Source of the DNA: Chlamydiota bacterium
GTDB taxonomy: Bacteria > Auribacterota > Tritonobacteria > UBA1439
DNA: 30,137 nt
Assembly (NCBI GenBank): GCA_012729785.1
Contig: JAAYCL010000012.1
Coordinates: 1 to 30,137, forward strand
Direction of reading: 5' to 3'
Shown here: one piece after another, positions 23,817 through 30,137 of the stretch
Numbering within the stretch: the stretch's first letter is position 1
Layout of the letters: each line of letters begins with the position of its first letter
Made by a program: the position numbers and the translations under genes
The notes under the pieces: model-generated
The model's database searches: none
Seen by the model: only the letters and a program-made list of their open reading frames with translations
What the model was told of the DNA's origin: nothing

Positions 23817-25205
23817 TCACTCCAGGACCGTCTCCGCGGGTATCGCGGGGGCGGAGGGGCGGGGGCGCCCGAGGATGGCGAGCTTCTCGAGAAGCGTCAG
23901 ATCGCGCGGCGGATCCTTGCGGATGACGCGGTGCCTCAGCAGGATCCCATCCCCGCGCGGCTCCGCCGTGAAACAGTTCAGATGGTACGAGGGGACGTAG
24001 ACGGGGGGGAGCATCAGGATGCGCCGCGCCCCGACCCGCTCGAGGCGCTTGAGCCAGGTGCCGGTGTTCACGACGCACCGCCCGTCCAGCATCCGCAGCG
24101 AGGGGGTGTGCGTGTGCCCGTAGATGAACAGGGCGCAGGATGGGTCGTCTGCGAACACCCGCCGGGCCGCGGCGAGATAGGAGTCCTCCTTGGCGTTCCG
24201 CAGTCCCTCCGTGGTCTCGATCCCGTACTTCTGCAGGGTCCCCCGGATGTCGCGCGTCAGGAAGAAGAGCGGGACGGAGAGCACCACGAAGAAGGCGATC
24301 GCGATCCCGTTCACCCACACCACCAGGTCGATGACGCGCCCGGGGAAGCCGAATCGCTCCCGGAGCGATCTGCGGAACAGGCGTGTGCGCAGCAGCCCGT
24401 GCTCCTCGATCCAGCGCCCCGCCAGGACGACCGCGCTGAAGATGAAGAGGAGGAGGAACGGGAGGAGAAACCAGCGGAGGATCGGCGTCATCTCCTGGTA
24501 GAAGTAGTTCGACCATATCCAGGACGGGATCTCCTCGCTCGGATAGACGGCGGGGAGGTCCTTCAGCCACCGGCTCCTGGCCTGGAGGGCGCTCCTGCCC
24601 GCCACGGCCACCGTGGAGGCGGTGATGAAGTAGCCGGCCGGGAGCCCCCACCGGTTCCCGTAATCGGGGAAGCGGTTGAACGGATCGTGCTGGTTGCCGT
24701 GCTCGATCCAGATCGTCTTCTTCCCGATCCGGCGGACGGCGTGCTCCGCCGTGTCGAGCCGGATGTTGTGCGCGGCGAGAAGGTCCCGGTAGGAGGGGAC
24801 GCAGGCGAGGTCGTAATCGTGGTTGCCGGCGAGCAGCGTGATCTTCACGCGCTCCCCGGTTTCGCGGAACTGCCGGAAGATGGCCGGGTGCGTCGCGACG
24901 AGCCACGGCAGCTTCCGGTCCCCCTCGATCTCGGTCGTCTCCCAGAGACCGAACGCGTCACCGACAATGACGAGCTCCGCCGGAAGCGGCCCCGCCGCGA
25001 TCCCCTGGAGGAACCCGACGAGTTCCTTCTCGAAGGCGCATTCGTTGAGCGCGCCGTCGCCGCCGATGTGGAGATCGCTGATGAAGTGGAGGACCGGCTC
25101 CGCGCCGGCGGCCGCGGCGGGGGCGGCGCGGAGCGCCGCGGCGGCGAGGCAGAGGAGGCCCGTCCCCGCGGCGAAGATGGCACGGCCGGACGCATGGACG
25201 TTCAT
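23817..25205 (-). CDS. Membrane-spanning calcineurin-like metallophosphoesterase
   Basis: A 462-residue protein. The ATG at 25205 (GGAG six nt upstream) gives a signal-like N-terminus (hydrophobic FAAGTGLLCLAAAALRAAPA). Metallophosphoesterase motifs are in order: FISDLHIGG (D-x-H), VIVGDAFGLW (GD), LLAGNHDYD (GNHD), IEHGNQHDPFN (His), and YGHTHTP followed by VVNTGTW. Between the HGNQ and GHTH motifs are two strong transmembrane helices (WFLLPFLLLFIFSAVVLAG and VVWVNGIAIAFFVVLSVPLF). The domain is thus interrupted by a membrane hairpin. GDAF replaces the usual GDxxD. The substrate is unknown; relatives act on lipid-A precursors or phosphodiesters. Confidence 0.82.
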   Translation of the reverse strand: MNVHASGRAIFAAGTGLLCLAAAALRAAPAAAAGAEPVLHFISDLHIGGDGALNECAFEKELVGFLQGIAAGPLPAELVIVGDAFGLWETTEIEGDRKLPWLVATHPAIFRQFRETGERVKITLLAGNHDYDLACVPSYRDLLAAHNIRLDTAEHAVRRIGKKTIWIEHGNQHDPFNRFPDYGNRWGLPAGYFITASTVAVAGRSALQARSRWLKDLPAVYPSEEIPSWIWSNYFYQEMTPILRWFLLPFLLLFIFSAVVLAGRWIEEHGLLRTRLFRRSLRERFGFPGRVIDLVVWVNGIAIAFFVVLSVPLFFLTRDIRGTLQKYGIETTEGLRNAKEDSYLAAARRVFADDPSCALFIYGHTHTPSLRMLDGRCVVNTGTWLKRLERVGARRILMLPPVYVPSYHLNCFTAEPRGDGILLRHRVIRKDPPRDLTLLEKLAILGRPRPSAPAIPAETVLE

Positions 25206-25272
25206 CGATGGCTCCACGGGCATCGAGCGCCTCGCCGCGCGGCACGGCCGATCGGCAGGGCGGGCGGCACCG

Positions 25273-25782
25273 TCAGGCGCGGGCCGCCCGCGCGATCCGC
25301 CTCAGTTCGCGGACCCTCACGGCCGCCTTCCCGCGCAGCGGGAAGTGCATGACGAAGACCTTCGCGCCGCCGATATCTTCCTGCCAGCCGAACGAGACCT
25401 CCCTCGACCCTTTGAATCTCGCGTACGTCACCTTGCCGATGAAACAGACCACGGCGGGCTTCTGCGTCCTGATGGCGCGGGCGATCCTTTTCCGCCCGGG
25501 CGCCTCCTCTCCCTTGTGGAGTCCGGAGACATCGCGCGTCGGCCGTTCGACGACGTTCAGCAGCCCCAGGCCGTAGACCGCGTTGAACCTGGCCTCGTAG
25601 ATCCGCTTCAACGCCGCGTCGTCGCCGAGCGCATCCCTCGTCTCACTGATGAGCCCCGCGTCCGAGAGGAGATACCAGAACATCTTGTTGTTGGAGAACG
25701 GCACGCCCCTCGCGTAGGACCCGGGATGCGGATTGATGCCCACGAACAGTATCCTCGATTTCCTGTAGAGGTAGCGGATCAT
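25273..25782 (-). CDS. Mug/TDG-like uracil-DNA glycosylase superfamily protein
   Basis: A 169-residue protein in the uracil-DNA glycosylase superfamily. Motif 1 is ILFVGINPHPGSYARG (GINP with the catalytic Asn of Mug/TDG enzymes), followed by PFSNNKMFWYLLSDAGLI, which matches the FWKLL helix of Mug. The C-terminal motif 2 region would be VMHFPLRGKA, where a motif like NPSG is usual, so the intercalating loop is atypical. Expected activity is removal of uracil or thymine from G mismatches. I used the ATG at 25782. A GTG at 25806 is possible but has no better ribosome binding site. Confidence 0.78.
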   Translation of the reverse strand: MIRYLYRKSRILFVGINPHPGSYARGVPFSNNKMFWYLLSDAGLISETRDALGDDAALKRIYEARFNAVYGLGLLNVVERPTRDVSGLHKGEEAPGRKRIARAIRTQKPAVVCFIGKVTYARFKGSREVSFGWQEDIGGAKVFVMHFPLRGKAAVRVRELRRIARAARA

Positions 25783-25867
25783 CGTCCAGGCGCCGGATGC
25801 GCGCACCGCCGTGCCGGAAACGGCGCTCCCGCCGGCGCCAACCCGCCCCGCGGAACGCCTGCGGCGG

Positions 25868-25954
25868 CGGAGGGGGTGGGATTCGAACCCACGAGACCCT
25901 TGCGGGCCTACCGGTTTTCAAGACCGGCGCTTTCGACCGCTCAGCCACCCCTCC
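25868..25954 (-). tRNA. tRNA-Ser (anticodon TGA)
   Basis: An 87-nt class II tRNA on the minus strand. The acceptor GGAGGGG (from 25954) pairs with CCCCTCC, with discriminator G at 25868. The D-arm contains TGGCTGAGCGGTCGAAAG. The anticodon arm is CCGGT-CTTGAAA-ACCGG with anticodon TGA. The long variable arm (GGCCCGCAAGGGTC) is typical of serine. The T-arm is GTGGG-TTCGAAT-CCCAC. The next bases are CCG, so CCA is not encoded, unlike the tRNA-Pro. It marks the edge of the low-GC island. Confidence 0.96.
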
Positions 25955-26128
25955 GATAGGTCACAACTAATTTGCTACGAGCGTGATAGGCAATATCAAC
26001 AACCCATGCTCCATGCAAGGATAACCCGCCTTGTGACCGTTTTGTGACTATAATTTGCCGCCGAAATGATACCAAAGGAGCTTTTCTGCGGGCTCTCAGC
26101 GGCGGCATGTATGCTCCAGCTTTGTTCA

Positions 26129-28306
26129 TCATTCAGCATCAAAGACGGGATTCCGACTGAAGCAGCCCCAGCGACGTCTAGTCTTGTCGATGGCATCTCG
26201 CACCTTCCGACGAATCACATATTCGGGCAAACCTTTGTTCTCTCGGCGTACGTCGTCGGCGAGTTTAAGAAGGTCATGCGGCACCGACTCAGACATTTCA
26301 ATGTCCAGTATCAGCGGAATCGTAGGCTCCACAACTTTTCCTGCTTGGGCACGAAGCCCACCAAACGCCATCGTATTCAGCAGGAACGAGAGGGACATGA
26401 GAGGAGACGGAGGAGTGTTATCCTTGAACTCCTCCTTGAGTCGGTCTCGTATCTCCCATGCATTTCGGTCTAGGGTCAATAACCAGTGACGGTATCCAAG
26501 CTCTGTCACCTGTTCTTTCTTCCTTAATGCCACGACACCCAAGTATGTCTCTAGATCATTCTTGATAAGGATGCGTGTCGTTACCTCGTCCAATGGCTGA
26601 GTATTCCGCCTGCGCGCTTCATGAGCGGCAGTCCAGAGACGCTCTGCCGCCCAACGTAGCTCGTCATCGACTTCAAGTGCGGCTTCCTGCAAATCCTGAC
26701 GCTGGATGCCTAGAACACCGTGAAGGAATTGCGCGATGTCGTCCTCCTGTCGTTCAGAACCGCGAAACAAGGCAATCCACCTCCGGAACTCTGATGGCCC
26801 TCTGCCAGTCCGCATAAATTTGTGATAGAGATAGGGAACACGCCCCCGCCAATTGCCTGCTTGGTATTGCGAGCAGGACAACGCATTGTTCATGTGCGCG
26901 TTGATTTCTTGGACTACCCCGGATGTAACCCTCCACTCGACCCCGCCCTTTGTGCAGGCTGCGAAGGCCTGTGTGAATCGCCAAGTTGCTTCATCGCCCT
27001 CAATCCTCTCCGCAAGCAGTGGTAGGAGAACCGTTGTATCAACCCAGATCGTACCATGGGAGAAGAGCTTTTTCGTTGCTGACCGCACATCTGGAGTGTG
27101 GTTGAGAAACGTAAGCAACGTGTACGAGTTTGCCAGCCGCAATAGATAGTTGCGGGTCGAGTCGTTTGCCTCGTTCAGCAATAATTGGATAATGGTAACA
27201 ATAAGCTTTGGATAGTGCTCGATGATCTCCGATGCTGGTCTCCTCTCGTCAATATCTCGGAGTATAAGGTCTGCAAGTCGCTCAATGCCAACTTGGTGCA
27301 GGGTATCCGTGAGGACCGCGGTCACAAATTCCTCACCACCGTATAAAAGGAGTTTTTCAAGCACTCGCGGTATTCGAAGCAAGAGATCGTCTACATCTGG
27401 CTGGCCTGACCGATCAATCTCTTCAAGGCATAGAAGGGAGTGAGATGCAACTGTATCACGAAAGTCGGCATCCTCGGCTGCACTGTCTGCCAATCGTGCT
27501 GTGATTCTGTTGTGCTCATCATATGTCAGGCAGAACTCATCCTCTTTTGGCCAGTGGCGAACATAGCGCTTCGTTAGTCTCGCAAGAGCGCTGTCAATCT
27601 GAACTCGCACAATTGCCGGATCAGCGTTTGGAAGGGCCTTGGAAACACGCTCATGGATCAACGCTCTTTTTGCTCTCGCCTCTGAGTTCGTGTGCCGCAG
27701 TGAGGCACGGACAAGGGCATCGAAGCAAAGCTTAGTGAGCCCCTTCTCGGCTATATCATCCTGCCACTGAAGGCCGAGATACAAGAGAGCTGCCTTTGCT
27801 TCGGATGACGAGAGGGGTGAAGCTTGCCTCTGTATAATGTTTTCGCCTTCCAGGAATGGGCGTGCAATACGGTCGATCAATTCGGCGGCTGCAGCCTCGC
27901 GAACTGCGTCTAGAGAAGCACGCTCTAAAAACCATGTACGATCGCGTGGGTCAAGGACAAGCCCTCTGGCCAAGGCTTCCTGTTTGAGTTCGTCAGCTTG
28001 ACCGCCGATCTGTTGATTGGACATGTAGACCAGCACATGAACGGAGGGGCATTCCTGCGCAAGGCGCTTAAGCGTCTGCCTAATCTTGTGTCGCCAGTCA
28101 CGCGCAATACTATATTGGGCGGCAACGAATGGTTTTCCTTCAGGAGAGAATAGCTCAGAGTCGCGCCCACCGTCGCCTTGTGGATGAGCCATCGTGCGCA
28201 AAGAGCCTAACTCCGGAAGGAGAAACTGTCCGCATAGTGTTTCAAACTGGAACCAGTCACTTGGCTGGAGTTGGTCAAGGGCGATCCGGAACAAGTTTCG
28301 ATTCAT
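26129..28306 (-). CDS. Two-nuclease fusion: Mrr-like REase domain plus PIN-like domain, putative defence protein
   Basis: A 725-residue protein of lower GC than the chromosome. The N-terminal ~130 residues look like a PD-(D/E)xK/Mrr-type domain: WFQFETLCGQFLL, then GDGGRDSELF (Asp 49), VAAQYSIARDWRHKI (Gln 64; the usual catalytic Lys position is Ser 66, and Lys 74 may substitute), then VHVLVYMSNQQIGG. Residues ~140-410 are all helical with no motif. From about 418 a PIN-like fold follows: TIWVDTTVLLPLL (Asp 423), TSGVVQEINAH (Glu 467), LIKNDLETYLG (Asp 584) and WLLTLDRNAWEI (Asp 613), the four acidic positions expected of a PIN RNase. The start at 28306 has no good ribosome binding site. It lies downstream of an integrase, between the mobile genes and tRNA-Ser. 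I infer a phage-defence role. Confidence 0.7.
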   Translation of the reverse strand: MNRNLFRIALDQLQPSDWFQFETLCGQFLLPELGSLRTMAHPQGDGGRDSELFSPEGKPFVAAQYSIARDWRHKIRQTLKRLAQECPSVHVLVYMSNQQIGGQADELKQEALARGLVLDPRDRTWFLERASLDAVREAAAAELIDRIARPFLEGENIIQRQASPLSSSEAKAALLYLGLQWQDDIAEKGLTKLCFDALVRASLRHTNSEARAKRALIHERVSKALPNADPAIVRVQIDSALARLTKRYVRHWPKEDEFCLTYDEHNRITARLADSAAEDADFRDTVASHSLLCLEEIDRSGQPDVDDLLLRIPRVLEKLLLYGGEEFVTAVLTDTLHQVGIERLADLILRDIDERRPASEIIEHYPKLIVTIIQLLLNEANDSTRNYLLRLANSYTLLTFLNHTPDVRSATKKLFSHGTIWVDTTVLLPLLAERIEGDEATWRFTQAFAACTKGGVEWRVTSGVVQEINAHMNNALSCSQYQAGNWRGRVPYLYHKFMRTGRGPSEFRRWIALFRGSERQEDDIAQFLHGVLGIQRQDLQEAALEVDDELRWAAERLWTAAHEARRRNTQPLDEVTTRILIKNDLETYLGVVALRKKEQVTELGYRHWLLTLDRNAWEIRDRLKEEFKDNTPPSPLMSLSFLLNTMAFGGLRAQAGKVVEPTIPLILDIEMSESVPHDLLKLADDVRRENKGLPEYVIRRKVRDAIDKTRRRWGCFSRNPVFDAE

Positions 28307-28537
28307 ATATGCATCCGATCTTACTGCTGAATGACCGGCTGAATAGCATGCCGGTCTGACCTAGGGGAGGAGCCTTCTCATTCCCTTGCCTGCTGGGACT
28401 CCGATAAAGGGAGTATATCGCACAAGAAGGATCAAGACCATGATATATCAGGGGCTATATCAGCGAGCACATTACGCGATCATGGAGATAATCTACGGTG
28501 AATATTCAGCGGATACAGTTACGATCGGCTTATCCGC

Positions 28538-29599
28538 TCAGGCCGGGATCGCACGTGTGAGCAGCTCTTCGCACGAGACTACGGATCTCTCCAAGAGAGC
28601 CACAGCGATCTTCTTGCTCTCCGGCGTGGGATGGGCATATCTCATCGTCGTGGTGATCGTCGAATGCCCCAACAGCTCCTTCACCACCGGCAGACTCACT
28701 CCCCGTAGCACAAGCCTTGTCGCGAATGTGTGACGCAGATCATGGAACCGGCAATGGCCGATGGCTGCTCGCCTTACTGATTTCTCGAAGTCGGTGCGTA
28801 CGGATTTTGCGGGCTTGCCGTTCCGATGGAAGACGAACATACCTTGCCGCGGCTGGCGTTCCAAGAGATCGCGCACCGTGTCGTTTATCGGGATCTTCCT
28901 CTGTTTGCCGCTCTTCGTTCTGGTGACCGTGATATATCCTGTCAGCAGATCGACCTGATCCCAGCGGAGACCCAGGATCTCACCGCGCCTCATGCCCGTG
29001 TTCAACGCGAATTGCACAACGTCCGCGGTGACCGTGTTGCAGCACAGGAGCAGCACCCTGATCTCCTCGTCCGTGAGGACCCGCTCCGGCAACATCTCCT
29101 CCCGGAAGAACCTTACTCCCTTCACGGGGTTCTTCTCCATCTTGCCCCACGCGATCGCCAGGTTGAAGATGCGCCGCAAGCACGAGAGCTCGCGATTGAT
29201 CGTGGCCATCGGGACATCTCGTGGGTCCCTGTCGGCATACTTCCCACGACCGAGTACCTCATTACGCCTGTGCGTCTTGTACTTCTCCACAAGCTCCGTC
29301 GTGATGTGGTCAAGCGGCCGATCCTTGAAGAAGGCGTTGAAGCGTTTCATAAAATCGCAGTCGCGTTGCCAGGAGAGCTTCGTGGTCTTCGCGTGCTCCA
29401 TATACTGATCGGTCAATTCCCTGAACCCGATCGGTTTTTTCTTCTCGTTCAAACGATATCTGCCCTGGAGGATTTCCGCCGTCTGGACGGCCAACGCCTG
29501 CTCCGCCATTCTCTTGCTCGGGCCGACCATCTTCCTCACTCTATAGCCCTGGCAATAGCAATCAGAGTACCAGATGTTCTTTCTCTTATAGATTGCCAT
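28538..29599 (-). CDS. Tyrosine recombinase (phage/island integrase)
   Basis: A 353-residue integrase. Order of domains: an N-terminal AP2-like arm-binding part (MAIYKRKNIWYSDCYCQGYRVRK); a SAM-like core-binding domain (FRELTDQYMEHAKTTKLSW ... NRELSCLRRIFNLAI); and the catalytic domain with Arg in ALNTGMRRGEILGLRW, Lys in TRTKSGKQRKIPI, HxxR in FHDLRHTFATRL, His in LLGHSTITTT and the nucleophile Tyr in MRYAHPTPESK. All catalytic residues are present, so the enzyme should be active in site-specific insertion and excision. An excisionase-like gene lies upstream and the nuclease gene downstream, all on one strand. Confidence 0.95.
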   Translation of the reverse strand: MAIYKRKNIWYSDCYCQGYRVRKMVGPSKRMAEQALAVQTAEILQGRYRLNEKKKPIGFRELTDQYMEHAKTTKLSWQRDCDFMKRFNAFFKDRPLDHITTELVEKYKTHRRNEVLGRGKYADRDPRDVPMATINRELSCLRRIFNLAIAWGKMEKNPVKGVRFFREEMLPERVLTDEEIRVLLLCCNTVTADVVQFALNTGMRRGEILGLRWDQVDLLTGYITVTRTKSGKQRKIPINDTVRDLLERQPRQGMFVFHRNGKPAKSVRTDFEKSVRRAAIGHCRFHDLRHTFATRLVLRGVSLPVVKELLGHSTITTTMRYAHPTPESKKIAVALLERSVVSCEELLTRAIPA

Positions 29600-29696
29600 G
29601 TCTCTTGTCCATCGGCATGCGGGTAGATTTCATGCGCGCATCATATCGTTTGGATTGCCTCACCAGTCACCTTGTTGTGCCTCTTTTATCCCACTA

Positions 29697-29717
29697 TTAT
29701 GGCACAATAATGGCACA
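29697..29717. repeat. Tandem 10-bp repeats upstream of the integrase gene
   Basis: TTATGGCACA (29697-29706) and TAATGGCACA (29708-29717) repeat with an 11-bp period, one helical turn. An inverted partial copy (TTGTGCC) lies about 20 bp to the left. They sit in the gap between the excisionase-like and integrase genes and may be Int or Xis binding sites. Confidence 0.45.
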
Positions 29718-29786
29718 TTGTCAACTTGAATATTCTGGAATTATTATGCTGCGGTGGTGCGTAAATAGGTCGATGCGGTGGGCGAA

Positions 29787-29966
29787 TTAATGCGATTCTA
29801 TGAATCGGCGAAGCACCTTGCCGGAAACAAGGTATTTCCGGCCCAACTTGTGCACTTTCAGCTTCCCCTGCCGTATCCAGATATACACAGTCTTCTTGTG
29901 CATGTTCAGCATCTTGACCACTTCGGGAATGTCGTAATACGCCGAATCCTCGATCAGTATTCTCAT
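29787..29966 (-). CDS. Excisionase-like helix-turn-helix protein
   Basis: A 59-residue protein of the HTH_17/MerR-like excisionase type. IPEVVKMLNMHKKTVYIWIRQGKLKVHKLGRKYLV is the winged-helix core, with the first helix, recognition helix (KKTVYIWIRQG) and wing (KLGRKYLV). The ATG at 29966 has GGAGCGGG about 9 nt upstream; a TTG at 29981 is the alternative. Such proteins bend DNA for excision and often control the integrase gene, which follows 187 bp downstream. Confidence 0.8.
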   Translation of the reverse strand: MRILIEDSAYYDIPEVVKMLNMHKKTVYIWIRQGKLKVHKLGRKYLVSGKVLRRFIESH

Positions 29967-30015
29967 TGTGTCCCGCTCCAATGCATATTCCGGGGAGACA
30001 CGTAGAATGTAGGGC

Positions 30016-30137
30016 TCATGACGGAATTTTGTGAGCCCAGGCCCATGGTTGGAAGCGTCCCATCCATGGGGTACAGGTTTGTATGATCTTGAGTTTCATG
30101 TACTCCTCGTCCCGATAGCCATAGGCACGACGGATCA
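30016..30137 (-). CDS. C-terminal end of an ISL3-like transposase (partial, runs off the window)
   Basis: Reading the minus strand from the right edge, 39 codons are open and end at a TGA (30018-30016). They begin IRRAYGYRDEEYMKLKII, which matches the conserved end of ISL3-family DDE transposases (typically IKxxKRRAYGFRxxEYFxLKI). The catalytic part would lie beyond 30137. Whether the IS is intact cannot be seen. Confidence 0.6.
   Translation of the reverse strand, partial: IRRAYGYRDEEYMKLKIIQTCTPWMGRFQPWAWAHKIPS

Noticed and set aside
25868-25954. tRNA-Ser as the attachment site of the island
   Set aside because: Islands normally join the 3' end of a tRNA. Here the 3' end (25868) faces the chromosomal Mug gene and the island lies on the 5' side. 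No duplicated tRNA fragment was found to the right within the window, so the association is positional only.
25955-26128. Possible promoter or operator (TATAAT at 26049; GGTCACAA/TTGTGACC inverted pair)
   Set aside because: The TATAAT has no -35 at 16-18 bp and no gene follows on the plus strand. The inverted 8-mers are about 64 bp apart and may be chance. I see nothing firm in this gap.
28386-28733. Plus-strand open frame of 115 codons overlapping the integrase 3' end
   Set aside because: About 200 bp of it are antisense to the integrase catalytic domain, it has no ribosome binding site, and the translation shows no recognisable pattern.
1-30137. CRISPR array
   Set aside because: No set of regularly spaced direct repeats of 24-40 bp is present, and no cas gene is encoded.

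Overview
The window is about 30 kb of GC-rich bacterial chromosome with housekeeping and metabolic genes up to about 25.95 kb, then a lower-GC mobile island to the right edge. The organism is Gram-negative: it encodes several lipoproteins with clear lipoboxes and an outer-membrane barrel ending in Phe. Acetate kinase suggests substrate-level ATP formation, a MenA-like prenyltransferase suggests a quinone, and a CbiMNQO-type transporter suggests nickel or cobalt enzymes. A lipoprotein resembling the TIGR03067 family and the lack of synteny I recognise suggest an uncultured phylum (PVC, Omnitrophota or deltaproteobacterial-like lineages are possible). I cannot fix the taxon.

Left part (0.1-5.6 kb): a secreted lipoprotein, an internally deleted histone-deacetylase-like gene, two small lipoproteins around a tRNA-Pro, a YprB-like exonuclease convergent with an NrnA-type DHH phosphoesterase, an exported SagB-type nitroreductase, and a lone ZnuA-like binding protein that has lost metal ligands. 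A hairpin-forming REP-like element separates this from the next block.

Metal and fermentation block (5.7-15.85 kb): an outer-membrane barrel gene followed by cbiM and a PDGLE/cbiN gene, and 7 kb away cbiQ-cbiO. Both loci are preceded by sites of the form GTGTTAC-N13-GTAACAC (one perfect, one degenerate), which fits a NikR-type nickel regulon. Between them lie an XylR/DmpR-like sigma-54 activator and, divergent from it behind a good -24/-12 promoter, an operon of an M20 hydrolase, acetate kinase and a degenerate second acetate kinase. A DUF89 gene converges on this operon with a 136-bp overlap.

Minus-strand housekeeping block (16-25.8 kb): Nudix hydrolase, MenA-like prenyltransferase, YgeY-like M20 peptidase, a small orphan, a short UvrA paralogue, an M28 peptidase and a PadR regulator with an operator-like palindrome over its own promoter; then a membrane-spanning metallophosphoesterase, a Mug-type DNA glycosylase and tRNA-Ser. 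Two copies of a small dispersed repeat sit at gene junctions and supply start or stop codons.

Mobile island (26-30.1 kb): an excisionase-like HTH protein, a tyrosine recombinase and a 725-residue protein that combines an Mrr-like nuclease domain at the N-terminus with a PIN-like nuclease domain at the C-terminus, a strong candidate for an undescribed single-gene defence system. The right edge cuts into the 3' end of an ISL3-like transposase gene.
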